64,000 bases of DNA from Clostridiales bacterium (GTDB taxonomy: Bacteria > Bacillota > Clostridia > Lachnospirales > Lachnospiraceae), in the NCBI GenBank assembly GCA_012839295.1, contig DUNO01000048.1, positions 124,001-188,000 on the forward strand. Direction: 5' to 3'. The first letter of the stretch is position 1. Each line of letters opens with the position of its first letter. Shown piece by piece: positions 33,911 to 42,896 of the stretch. The notes beneath the pieces are model-generated. The model was not told where the DNA came from. It did no database searches and saw only the letters and a program-made list of their open reading frames with translations. A program made the position numbers and the translations under genes.

Positions 33911-35041
33911 TCACAATGATTCAAGAACAGTGGACGAATCAATCATATCTATCGAACATAAAATATCTGCGATGCGTCTGCATGCATTGCCATCTCCATA
34001 TGGATTAGAGGCAAGACTCATCCGGTTATATGCTTCCTGACTTGTTAACAGTAGTTGAAATTCATTATATATAACCTCTTCCTTTGTTCCTACTAGCTTA
34101 AGTGTTCCGGCTTTAATACCTTCCGGACGCTCTGTCGTATCCCTCATCACTAACACTGGCTTGCCTAAAGACGGTGCTTCTTCCTGTATCCCGCCACTAT
34201 CTGTCAAAACCAAGTATGCCTTTGCAAGAAAGTTATGGAAATCCATGACATCCAAAGGTTCTATTATTTTTATTCTGTCTAGGTCTTTAAAAATATCCTG
34301 GGCTGCTTTTCTAACAGCAGGATTCATATGTATGGGATAAATCGCCTTTACATCCTTATTTTCTTCAATAATCCGTTTTATTGCCCGAAACATATTGTAC
34401 ATTGGCTCACCTAAATTTTCTCTTCTATGAGCTGTAATAAGAATTAGCTTGCTATCATCTGCCCATTGCAAATACTGATGGGTATAATCCTTCTTCACGG
34501 TTGTTTTTAAGGCATCAATCGCCGTATTTCCAGTCACATAAATCGTAGCAGGATTCTTCCCTTCCTTTATTAAATTTTGTCTTGACAGCTCGGTCGGGGC
34601 GAAGCTATAGGATGCTAAGATACCCACACCTTGACGGTTAAATTCCTCCGGATATGGGGATGACAAATTATATGTTCTCAGTCCTGCCTCTACATGTCCG
34701 ACAGGAATCTGCAAATAAAAACATGCTAAGGCTGCTGCAAATGTTGTTGTTGTATCTCCATGCACAAGTACAATATCGGGGTCCTCTTTTTCAAGTATTG
34801 GTTTTATATTTAGTAATACATTTGTCGTAACATCAAATAAGGTTTGTTTGTCTTTCATAATAGAAAGATCGTAATCTGGTATGATACCAAAGCATTCTAA
34901 AACCTGGTCAAGCATCTGTCTATGCTGACCCGTAACACAAACCTTCGTTATTGCATCTTTTCTATTCTGTAATTCCTTCACTAAGGGACACATCTTTATT
35001 GCTTCCGGCCTTGTCCCAAATACCAGCATTATTTTCTTCAT
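33911..35041 (-). CDS. wecB: Non-hydrolysing UDP-GlcNAc 2-epimerase
   Basis: A 376-residue enzyme converting UDP-GlcNAc to UDP-ManNAc. Hallmarks are MLVFGTRPEAIKMCPLV at the start, VHGDTTTTFAAALACF, HVEAGLRTY, TAHRRENLGEP and LTDSGGIQEEAPSLGKPVLVMRDTTERPE. No wecC-type dehydrogenase is in the window, so the product may be used as ManNAc or processed elsewhere. The ATG at 35041 lacks a normal ribosome site because DNA copied from the 3' end of a sugar-binding-protein gene begins three bases upstream (35044). In-frame ATG codons inside that segment (up to 35089) might serve instead. Confidence 0.93.
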   Translation of the reverse strand: MKKIMLVFGTRPEAIKMCPLVKELQNRKDAITKVCVTGQHRQMLDQVLECFGIIPDYDLSIMKDKQTLFDVTTNVLLNIKPILEKEDPDIVLVHGDTTTTFAAALACFYLQIPVGHVEAGLRTYNLSSPYPEEFNRQGVGILASYSFAPTELSRQNLIKEGKNPATIYVTGNTAIDALKTTVKKDYTHQYLQWADDSKLILITAHRRENLGEPMYNMFRAIKRIIEENKDVKAIYPIHMNPAVRKAAQDIFKDLDRIKIIEPLDVMDFHNFLAKAYLVLTDSGGIQEEAPSLGKPVLVMRDTTERPEGIKAGTLKLVGTKEEVIYNEFQLLLTSQEAYNRMSLASNPYGDGNACRRIADILCSIDMIDSSTVLESL

Positions 35042-35043
35042 GT

Positions 35044-35163
35044 TTATGTCCATGCCCATCATTACGGGCATTGCCCTTATGCCGCACAAATCGCCATGAA
35101 AGTGCTGGCATGGACCCGGTCCTCCCTTCGCTTATTAGTTTTATTTCTTTCAACCTTACACCT
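35044..35163. repeat. 3'-end repeat of binding-protein gene, copy B
   Basis: About 120 bases match 20904-21023, including a decayed version of the last codons of a substrate-binding protein (two bases lost, so the frame is broken) and its 3' region. The match stops three bases before the wecB start codon. The remaining gap to 35285 is AT-rich with no clear promoter. Confidence 0.8.
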
Positions 35164-35285
35164 CTAAATCATTCCCATTCAACAAATAAATCTAATCTAT
35201 AGTTATTATCTCAAAATTTAATGCACGTGGCCATCCGCCTGATTACATTACGCTTAACGCTTACTTTTTATCTATTTTCTAAACT

Positions 35286-36143
35286 CTAATCTGTTAGGCT
35301 CATTAGAGTAATTATATCAATCTCTGGTGGATTAAATAGTCTCGGTTCCTTAAGGTTATACGGAGCTCCACGGCTAATAATTGCTTTCAGATTTCCTGCT
35401 TTGTAATATCCTCCTGAAAACTTACTTGAGCCATATCTGTATTCCAGCAGCTTATCTTTAAGAAATGGCAGGTTAATTTGTCCACCATGCATATGCCCTG
35501 CCAGAACCAGATCAAAGTCGTATTCTGAAATTGTATCTATATAATTTCCTCTATGAAAAAGCAAAACATTAAACAGGCTTTTATCTGGAATTTTATCATA
35601 TAATCCTTGTAGGTTTTCTTTTAATCTATTGTAGAACACAGGCTCTCTTAAATTCTCATCATCATAAATAATATCACCAAACCCTATAAGATTGAATATA
35701 CCGTGGTTATATTCTATCTCCACAACTTGGTTATCAATAATATTAACACCTCTATTTTTAGCGTAATTATAAAACTCTGCCGTAATATCCTTGGCCATAG
35801 GCGCAATTTCATGATTTCCCGAAACCAAATATACTGGTGCAATTTCTGTTAAACCATCCACTAAATTTTCAGCATTTTTACACTCTTTATCACCCATATT
35901 TATGGTATCGCCAACTAAAGCAATAAGATCCGGTTTCCCAATTCTCATTTTCTTAATTATTTTCGAATAATTGGAGCTGTTATGAAAATCAGTAATAAGT
36001 CCAATTTTATAACCGTCTATGTGATTACTAATATTTGATGATGAAATATTATACTCTTTAACAACCAGCATATTATTTTCAAAAATTATATAAATTATAA
36101 ATATCAGTATCAAACTAATTACTAATTTAAAAAATCCCTTCAT
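35286..36143 (-). CDS. Membrane-anchored metallophosphoesterase (YkuE-like)
   Basis: A 285-residue protein with one N-terminal membrane helix (about residues 5-22) and a calcineurin-type phosphoesterase domain. The two-metal motifs are all present: ITDFHNS (in place of D-x-H), LVGDT, SGNHE, LLFHRG and LAGHMHGGQ. The homologue YkuE of Bacillus is a cell-wall-associated phosphoesterase. Here, between wecB and a glycosyltransferase gene, it may cleave lipid-linked intermediates or be a passenger. Long spacing between its GGAG site and ATG suggests modest translation. Confidence 0.87.
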   Translation of the reverse strand: MKGFFKLVISLILIFIIYIIFENNMLVVKEYNISSSNISNHIDGYKIGLITDFHNSSNYSKIIKKMRIGKPDLIALVGDTINMGDKECKNAENLVDGLTEIAPVYLVSGNHEIAPMAKDITAEFYNYAKNRGVNIIDNQVVEIEYNHGIFNLIGFGDIIYDDENLREPVFYNRLKENLQGLYDKIPDKSLFNVLLFHRGNYIDTISEYDFDLVLAGHMHGGQINLPFLKDKLLEYRYGSSKFSGGYYKAGNLKAIISRGAPYNLKEPRLFNPPEIDIITLMSLTD

Positions 36144-36212
36144 ATCTATAAATCAAACTCCTTTTCCCCGCCCAGCCATTTTGCATAATTAAAGCATTTT
36201 TTAAACTCCAAT

Positions 36213-37388
36213 TTAGTCATAGGCTTCATCCACTAAGTTATAAAATCCTTTCACTGCGATATGATTGTCTGCAGATATTGCATTTATTTTAAGCAATTGG
36301 GGGTTTTTGCATACGTTAAGCAGCAGTTGATAAATTGACTGATTGGTATTGTCACAAACAATTCCTGAATGGGTAGTTGTTATCATTTCTTTGGCACTGC
36401 AGGTATCTGTGCTAAGGATTGGAAGGCCTAATGCCTTTGCTTCCATAAAAACCATAGGTGCAGCTTCATGATAGGAGGGTACGAAAAGTGCCGATGCATT
36501 TTTCATATATCTGTAGGGATTATTTGTTTCACCATGATAAATTACATAATCATCAAGTGCATTTAACTTTATTTTATATAGAAGCTCTGTTTTTTGAACG
36601 CCATCACCTATAATATGCCAAAAAAGCTTACATCCACTATTATTCAGTTCTTTTATAATATCAATGCAGCGCAGCAACCCTTTTTCTTCACTTATTCTTG
36701 CAACAGTAAGCAGGTTGATCCCTTTCCCATAAATAAATGGGTTCTCATCTGCCATTTTATTGATTTTTTCATAGTTGCAGCAATTATAAACACAAACAGT
36801 TTTACTTGTAAGATGTGGCATAATGGTTTCAAAGCTGCTTTTACAGGAATTTGAAACGAGGGCAATTTTATCGAATTTATTGTAAGCCCTGCGATTATGA
36901 CTATTGTTCCCCTCATAGTTTGAGAAATCGCAATGTACAAAGCTGATTTTCCTGTTAGCATTGGTACTGTTAATAACAAAATCATTACAGCCCCCAAAAA
37001 ACAATTTGCTATCTGAATTTTGCATATAAGATATTGCAATATCATATTTTTCCTTTAATAATTGAGTCTTAACCAGAACTTTTATGATCAGATGATTATT
37101 AAATAATTTACAAGACAGAGCCAAAATAGCTCTAAGGAAATAGTAAAAGCCTCCCATTTGCCTGGATTCTGCTTGTGAAACCCCCAATAAGCGTAAGCAA
37201 CCTTTCGCTTCTGTAATTTTAACATTGTCCGGAACCTCATGAAGTAAGGCACCGCTTTTTTTAAATAGAAAAAGCGTAATATCAAATTTATCGCTTATCT
37301 CATTCAACAGATTCACAAGTGATTTTTGAATTCCGCCCATGCCCAGATTATTATTTACTATCACTATTGTCTTCTTCAATGATTTCAT
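36213..37388 (-). CDS. GT4-type glycosyltransferase
   Basis: A 391-residue cytoplasmic glycosyltransferase with GT-B fold: NNNLGMGGIQKSLVNLL near the start (the donor-site loop), INLLTVARISEEKGLLRCIDI at the domain linker and SYHEAAPMVFMEAKALGLPILSTDTCSAKEMI, the E-x7-E nucleotide-sugar site. The ATG at 37388 with GGAG upstream overlaps the wzy end by 38 bases, so the genes are coupled. It adds one sugar of the repeat unit; donor and linkage are unknown. Confidence 0.88.
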   Translation of the reverse strand: MKSLKKTIVIVNNNLGMGGIQKSLVNLLNEISDKFDITLFLFKKSGALLHEVPDNVKITEAKGCLRLLGVSQAESRQMGGFYYFLRAILALSCKLFNNHLIIKVLVKTQLLKEKYDIAISYMQNSDSKLFFGGCNDFVINSTNANRKISFVHCDFSNYEGNNSHNRRAYNKFDKIALVSNSCKSSFETIMPHLTSKTVCVYNCCNYEKINKMADENPFIYGKGINLLTVARISEEKGLLRCIDIIKELNNSGCKLFWHIIGDGVQKTELLYKIKLNALDDYVIYHGETNNPYRYMKNASALFVPSYHEAAPMVFMEAKALGLPILSTDTCSAKEMITTTHSGIVCDNTNQSIYQLLLNVCKNPQLLKINAISADNHIAVKGFYNLVDEAYD

Positions 37389-38610
37389 AGACTTTCTCCG
37401 TTTCGTCATTCGCTGTAAAAATTGGCTCGAAGTTCATTGCACACATCAGCAATATATTCATATATGGCTTAAAGACGTACATTGTAAGTGACATAGACAA
37501 TGCTACTATACTAACCATTGCGGCAGCAACAGGTGGATTCTTTTTGACGGTACGGTAGAATGCAAAAAAAATTAAATATCCAAATAAAAACAACCCGATC
37601 ATTCCCTGATCACAAAAAACCTGTATCCATTGATTATGCGCATATCTTGCATTTAAATTTGCTGCTTCAAGTATGGATCCGGTAGAACCAATTCCAAACC
37701 CAAATATCATAGCTTTGGGGTCTTTGGTAACAGCATATATAAGCGTCTCCCATATATCAAATCTTCCTGTCCCTCTATCTTTCTGTACTCGTTCTATACT
37801 AAATCGTTCCCGTGTCTGTTGTGGTAAGGTAGGGTAGACAAAACACAGAAACACAGTTATAAGAATAACAATTAATGTGATTGCCTGCATTTTACGTTTA
37901 TTATTCTCTACTCCAAAAAGAATGTAAAAGCCAACTCCTGCAAATATTGCAATAAGGCCCCCTCTGGAGCCAGTTTTAAATAATACCAAAAGCATCGCCA
38001 TCAATAATGCCGCATATAAAAATCTGCCCTTTTTCCCTTTTATAAGACGCATTAAAGTATAAATTATGGGAAGTATCAAATACGCACAAAATTGATTTGG
38101 ATCCTCGGAAAATCCGAATATTGAAAGTGTTATCCTTGTTGCTTCCACAACTTCTTTGCTCATAAGTCCAAAAACTGTACAGATAATCCCAACAGTCAAC
38201 CAGGCATTTTCTATCCATCATTTTTCTCTTATGTTATAAATTCTTACGCTGAGCACATAAACAAATATAAAGGCTTCTACAAGTCCTCTTATTTGATCAA
38301 CGGAATAATCTATTCTTAATATAAATAGCCCACTGATACAATATAATAAGTACAATGCAAAGAACAGATGAACTCTGTTAAAGCTGAGTTTACATTTTCC
38401 AAAAAACAAGATTGGGATTAAAACAATTCCGATTGCAATTGAAATAATTTTAAGTAACGATAATTGATTGCTAACTGTAATAATAGTTAAGGGCATGCTG
38501 ATTATATAGATACAAGCCAATTTCGCATATAAAGAAACTCTTTCCTTTTGAATATCAATTACTAAGGTGTCCAATTCATCACATCCAAACTCAAAATATT
38601 TCATTCCCAT
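37351..38610 (-). pseudogene. wzy: Wzy-type polysaccharide polymerase interrupted by an in-frame TGA
   Basis: A 420-codon frame with about ten predicted membrane helices and the features of O-antigen polymerase/ligase proteins: a large loop with GTGRFDIWETLI and GIGSTGSILEAA...YAHNQWIQV, the usual Wzy_C signature. It is divided by one TGA codon at 38218-38220 (after YNIREK); the same frame resumes at once with WIENAWLTVGIICTVFG, so this is a nonsense change, not a frameshift. A TTG at 38199 is the first possible restart but has no ribosome site. Either the polymerase is inactive, the stop is read through, or it is a sequence error. It lies between two glycosyltransferase genes. Confidence 0.85.
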
Positions 38611-38690
38611 TTAATCAAGTTGCGAAACGGAAGGATCACTATATCTCTTTAGCCGATCTATAAGCACTTAAATTCTAAAATTTAACACCT

Positions 38691-39764
38691 CTAATCAGTC
38701 AGAAACTTTTTTATCCTGTCAATATATAAATTCTCTTCACGAATAACCCCGGATAGTACCCTATCCGCATTCTCACAAAAAATATGTTCATCAAAACCTA
38801 TGTAATATGCATATATTTTTTCTGCAATATCATCTTCATTATCAGCTAGACAAATTCCAAGATTGTTTTCTTCAATTAATCTTCCGGAAAACGTATCGCG
38901 ATTCCCATACATTGGCCTTTTAAAAATGATTCCGTCGTAAAATTTATTTGCCAAGGCATTGTTATTAATAAATGAACATGGATAATTGTAACATAGAATA
39001 TCCGCATTATTGATGTACTTTATTTTTTCTTCTTCATTATACCTGCCTGTGTAAAAAACATTGCTATATTTACTGCAGTAGTCTTGAAATTCTGCTTCAT
39101 TATCCCCTGTACCATGAATATAAAAGTTAAACTTTTGATTATTTCCAAATACCTGGATTAACTTTTTTAAATAATCAATTTCTCTTAATACACCGATATA
39201 ACTGATATTTATTTTTTCGTTCACTTTTTTTGTATAACTGGTGTTTTTAAGCGGTAAATCGGATAATTTAAAATTGTGGGTAATAGAATAATCTGCGTCA
39301 TTATCTAAAATTTCTAAGAACCCTTTCGAGGAAATACAAACAAAGTTTGCATTTCTTGCAATTTTCTTAACCATATTTTTAAATAGTTTATTGCGCTCAT
39401 AGCTTGCATCACGGTAATCAAAAATATATTTATCCTTATATTTTTTTGTTAATAAGCGATACAATAAAACACCTGTCATTGTGGTCAATACTACTAACTT
39501 ATCATATTTTTTCACTTCAATTAATTCTAAGGCAAATCGGCGGAACTGGAGCAATGAGATTATTTTTTTCGCCGGATTTGTATATCTCTCCCTGAAGCAA
39601 CAAAAAGTATGAACATTCTCTTTACTATCCTTTAATTTGCCTGACCTGTCCCATTGTATAATTTCGTATTCAATATTGTTTTCATCTAAAACATCCATAT
39701 ATTTTTTAGCAAACGGACTCAGCAAAATTTCACCGAGAAATATTATCCCAACCAAAGACATCAT
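38691..39764 (-). CDS. Glycosyltransferase of the polysaccharide cluster (GT-B type)
   Basis: A 357-residue cytoplasmic protein with the outline of a GT4-like glycosyltransferase: an N-terminal Rossmann half, KINISYIGVLREIDYLKKLI at the domain border, and NKFYDGIIFKRPMYGNRDTFSGRLIEENNLGICL in place of the usual donor-site helix. The exact family is uncertain. The start may be either of two adjacent ATGs (39764 or 39761), both close to an AAAGG. It lies between wzy and the first Wzz-like gene. Confidence 0.75.
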   Translation of the reverse strand: MMSLVGIIFLGEILLSPFAKKYMDVLDENNIEYEIIQWDRSGKLKDSKENVHTFCCFRERYTNPAKKIISLLQFRRFALELIEVKKYDKLVVLTTMTGVLLYRLLTKKYKDKYIFDYRDASYERNKLFKNMVKKIARNANFVCISSKGFLEILDNDADYSITHNFKLSDLPLKNTSYTKKVNEKINISYIGVLREIDYLKKLIQVFGNNQKFNFYIHGTGDNEAEFQDYCSKYSNVFYTGRYNEEEKIKYINNADILCYNYPCSFINNNALANKFYDGIIFKRPMYGNRDTFSGRLIEENNLGICLADNEDDIAEKIYAYYIGFDEHIFCENADRVLSGVIREENLYIDRIKKFLTD

Positions 39765-39781
39765 CCTTTAAAATAGCATAT

Positions 39782-41365
39782 TTAAGAAACTTTTTTATAA
39801 TTTAGAGCCCATTTATGTTTAATAGTTTCATATCCTATTGCAAATACCAAGCTACATCCAAGTCCAAGTACAAAAGCTATCATCAGATACAACTTTGAAT
39901 TAACTGTTTCACTTACAACCACACCTGTAATAAAGGAAATGTGCTGACTGGAAACATAGGAATTATAGTCACGCATGGTTTTATCGGTAATAGTAAAAAG
40001 CTCTGTCCATTTTTGATTAACCGCATCAATTTTTTCGGCAGTAATTATTTCTGCCTCCTTTGCATCCCTTGCATTCTTTGCATCCGCTACATCCTCTGTA
40101 CCTCCTGCATACTCTGCACTCTCTGCATACTCTACATACTCTACATCCTCTGTTCCTTCTGTATCCTCCACACTCTTTGCATCCTCTGCACCCTTTGCAT
40201 CCTCTACACCCTTTGTATCCTCTGTATCCTCTGCGCTCTCTGCATTTTCTGCATCCTTTATCCCCTCTATATACCCTACATCCTCTGTTCCACTCTTATT
40301 ATCCTCGAATATTTTTATTACAGTATCGGCATATTGGGCACTGTATAGATTTGTATTTGCATCAATACCATAATTAATATAATCAAGAGCCATTGTATCA
40401 TATGTGGTTTTATCCTTTGACAGTTTCTCGCTGATTTCCAAATCTGTAGTGTATTGACTATCTGTACTGTTTTCGGCGACATTATAAGAATTTGCAACAT
40501 CTATATTTGCCTTAGCAAATTCATTCATTAAACCAAGGGTAAGTTCTGCCTGTGATAGTTTATTCTTTTGCGCAATATAATATTGCTCACGTTTATAGGT
40601 ATATTTCTTTATTAAAACCTCTTTGTTACGGGTCACCTGATTGCCAAATATATAAGCAAAGACTCTTGGAATATCAATTTTACTAAGTTCCTGATACTGA
40701 TATAACAAATCCAGAAATGACATACCTGTTGACGGTGAGCGATAATCAGCACTTGCCTGGGATCGGTGCTGCAGAATCTCTATAACCTTATCTGTATTAG
40801 TACTTATTATTTCAGCCATTTCAAGATAATCATTGGTTTCACTGTTTAAATCCTTGTTAATCTGGGTAAGGCTTTCTTTATTTACATATTTCTCACTGTA
40901 ATGGATCATATAGTTTTTAATTATGGCATCCAATAAGTCTTGTGTGAAATTTTTAGAATTACCATAGTAATCAACATATTTAATTAAATATTTTGTTGGA
41001 AAATAAGTATATTCTTCACCAATAAGAAGTTTACTTTTTTGGAGGTCTAATACTTTTTGCGGTATGATGGGCGTAATACTCATGGAAGAACGGACATTTT
41101 CCGTACTCAAACCTGAGCCTACATCTATTAATGCTTTTTCTATAATATTAGGTGATATTATTTCATAAACATTCAATTTAGTTCCATCTGCTGCTTTACC
41201 GTTTACTGCACTTTGATTGGTATATTCAATAATTATCTCGGAGTAATAATTTCTATTTATGTTTGCATAGGCAAAGGCAGATAAAAGTGCTACAGCAATG
41301 CCTATAAAAATCCATTTTCTCCACTTGCTTATATAGGCAAGAATGTTCCAAATTGTAATATCCAT
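39782..41365 (-). CDS. Wzz-like polysaccharide co-polymerase with repeat tract (paralogue 1)
   Basis: A 527-residue membrane protein with a short cytoplasmic start, a membrane helix at about residues 18-36, a long extracellular coiled helical part and a second helix near 498-518. This is the plan of Wzz-type chain-length regulators without a tyrosine kinase. Residues about 360-440 are an insertion of three-residue repeats of the form [A/T/V]-[E/K]-[D/G/S/N/Y], encoded by a 9-base repeat (40051-40290). It shares the GxxL(D)GT/SKxNVYEI segment with the paralogue encoded upstream. The ribosome site is weak. Confidence 0.8.
   Translation of the reverse strand: MDITIWNILAYISKWRKWIFIGIAVALLSAFAYANINRNYYSEIIIEYTNQSAVNGKAADGTKLNVYEIISPNIIEKALIDVGSGLSTENVRSSMSITPIIPQKVLDLQKSKLLIGEEYTYFPTKYLIKYVDYYGNSKNFTQDLLDAIIKNYMIHYSEKYVNKESLTQINKDLNSETNDYLEMAEIISTNTDKVIEILQHRSQASADYRSPSTGMSFLDLLYQYQELSKIDIPRVFAYIFGNQVTRNKEVLIKKYTYKREQYYIAQKNKLSQAELTLGLMNEFAKANIDVANSYNVAENSTDSQYTTDLEISEKLSKDKTTYDTMALDYINYGIDANTNLYSAQYADTVIKIFEDNKSGTEDVGYIEGIKDAENAESAEDTEDTKGVEDAKGAEDAKSVEDTEGTEDVEYVEYAESAEYAGGTEDVADAKNARDAKEAEIITAEKIDAVNQKWTELFTITDKTMRDYNSYVSSQHISFITGVVVSETVNSKLYLMIAFVLGLGCSLVFAIGYETIKHKWALNYKKVS
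40051..40290 (-). repeat. Nonanucleotide coding minisatellite in Wzz-like paralogue 1
   Basis: About 24 imperfect units of nine bases (pattern GCA-GAG-GAT with variants on the minus strand) keep the frame and encode acidic or Lys-rich tripeptides. Change in unit number would alter the length of the extracellular part without a frameshift. Confidence 0.88.
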
Positions 41366-41430
41366 TCTTCCACTCTTTAATAGAAATATGAAATTTCCAT
41401 TATCCTTTCTATAATAAACTCCATAAAATA

Positions 41431-42894
41431 CTACACAGCCATCGTTTTATCGTTCTCTTGGTATTCGTTGTCTTCGTTATCCTTGTTATCTTCGTTATCT
41501 ATGTTATCTATGTTATCTATGTTATCTTTATTTTCTTTGTTATCTTTGTTATTTTTATTGTCTTTGTTCTCCCTGTTTTCTTTCTTCTCCTTGTATTTCT
41601 GTTCACGACGGGCTTTCTTTTTATCACGACTGGCTCTATGATTCTCTCTTACTGCTGCATTAAAACAAGCAATAAAAAAACTAATAATAAACATTTTTAA
41701 TATGGTTCCCATTCCATATAAATTCCCCCACAAATATCTTGGTGTTGAAAAAGATAAATAATTCATAGTCTTTTGTTCCATAAATTCATTGTCAGTTTGA
41801 AGCGCCAAATTCGATATGTTTACAAGCTTTTCATCTATATCTGACAACATTTTATTCATCAATTCCATATCTTTTTGTGAAGCCTGGGTATCTTTTGAAA
41901 ATGATTTAATTAAATAATCATTTTTGTTTATATTGTCACTAATCTCAGCAGCTTTTAATCCGCTATCATAGGCCTGTTGCGTTATATAATCCAATCCAGT
42001 CTGTGTCTTGTTCATATATAGCTTATAATTTTCATCTATTGTAGGAATAAACAGAGAACTGGTAATTTTAGCATCATACTTCTCTAATGTATCACTAATA
42101 AATTTCGTGTTGTTTTTTTCCTGTTTATAGCTTCTTTCTAAGGTTGTACCAATATACCTTACTTTATTAAGGTATAATATTCTGTCCTTTGCGATGGAAG
42201 CATGTAAAATATGTGACTTATATTTTTCAATGTCAATATTTTTCAAATTAGTAAGCATGTATATAATATTGTCAAAGGTTTCCCCTGTAGATTTAGCACG
42301 GAACTCCTCATTTTCCTTGCGGTGAAAGTCAAGATAATTTATCATTGAGTCAATTTTGTTCGAGTATACATCTGCAATTTCTATATACTCATACTGGTCG
42401 ATATCAATTTTTTCATCTTGAAGTATTGTATTTTTCTCAGCATAGTTTTCAAAGAAAAAGACCGTGTATACTTCAGAAAGTGCAGTTAAAACCTTTATTG
42501 AATTGCTTTGCTCCATAGGATATCTTTCTTTATATGTAATACTAAATTCATATGGAATATAGTAGTATTGATTTCCTTCTTTTTGTTCTGATTTCACCCG
42601 TTCCACTGCTCTATCAGGCATTATTGGTTCTACAACTATATTATTGTTGATTTCGTCAATTGATAAACCGCTGCCATGTAACTCTTCATATACGGAGTTA
42701 ATAATATCCTTTGATTTTATCTCAAATACGTTGAACTTACTTCCATCAGGATTTAGCCCCTTTTCAATCCCCTGATAACTAAATGTCAGATTCATTTTTA
42801 CAGTACTTAAAACTTTATAGGCATTTACTGACATTCCTAGTATAAAGATAAGAATAAAGGAAACGATGAACCTTATTATTCTTTTTCTCAACAT
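41431..42894 (-). CDS. Wzz-like polysaccharide co-polymerase with KDN-type repeat tail (paralogue 2)
   Basis: A 487-residue protein of the same plan as the next gene product: membrane helix at about residues 6-25, a long periplasm-side or extracellular helical region, and a second helix near 405-425. The cytoplasmic tail is basic and ends in about fifteen tripeptides of the form [K/E/I]-[D/E]-N encoded by a 9-base repeat (41459-41580). Shared segments (SKFNVFEIKSKDIIN against TKLNVYEIISPNIIE; VVEPIMPDRAVERVKSE against SITPIIPQKVLDLQKSK) show the two are paralogues. The ATG at 42894 has GGAAGG upstream; a GTG at 42900 would overlap the preceding gene stop. Confidence 0.8.
   Translation of the reverse strand: MLRKRIIRFIVSFILIFILGMSVNAYKVLSTVKMNLTFSYQGIEKGLNPDGSKFNVFEIKSKDIINSVYEELHGSGLSIDEINNNIVVEPIMPDRAVERVKSEQKEGNQYYYIPYEFSITYKERYPMEQSNSIKVLTALSEVYTVFFFENYAEKNTILQDEKIDIDQYEYIEIADVYSNKIDSMINYLDFHRKENEEFRAKSTGETFDNIIYMLTNLKNIDIEKYKSHILHASIAKDRILYLNKVRYIGTTLERSYKQEKNNTKFISDTLEKYDAKITSSLFIPTIDENYKLYMNKTQTGLDYITQQAYDSGLKAAEISDNINKNDYLIKSFSKDTQASQKDMELMNKMLSDIDEKLVNISNLALQTDNEFMEQKTMNYLSFSTPRYLWGNLYGMGTILKMFIISFFIACFNAAVRENHRASRDKKKARREQKYKEKKENRENKDNKNNKDNKENKDNIDNIDNIDNEDNKDNEDNEYQENDKTMAV
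41459..41580 (-). repeat. Nonanucleotide coding minisatellite in Wzz-like paralogue 2
   Basis: Roughly 13-15 units of nine bases (GATAACATA, GATAACAAG, GATAACGAA and similar on the minus strand), three of them identical in a row near 41495-41525. Exact neighbouring copies suggest recent slippage. Confidence 0.88.
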
Positions 42895-42896
42895 TC

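Noticed and set aside
33911-35089. Longer wecB protein beginning at 35089
   Set aside because: The extra residues are translated from the copied 3' end of a binding-protein gene; homology to UDP-GlcNAc 2-epimerases begins at 35041. Use of an upstream ATG as ribosome entry is still possible.
38190-38225. Frameshift as the cause of the wzy split
   Set aside because: Codons before and after the TGA are in the same frame, so a nonsense codon explains the break without any insertion or deletion.
40051-40290. Possible CRISPR-like array because of many short repeats
   Set aside because: The period is nine bases, there are no spacers, and the tract is in frame inside a Wzz-like gene.
39941-40348. 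Cys/Leu/Ile-rich plus-strand frames opposite the Wzz repeat tract
   Set aside because: They are the antisense of the nine-base repeats, without ribosome sites or family features.
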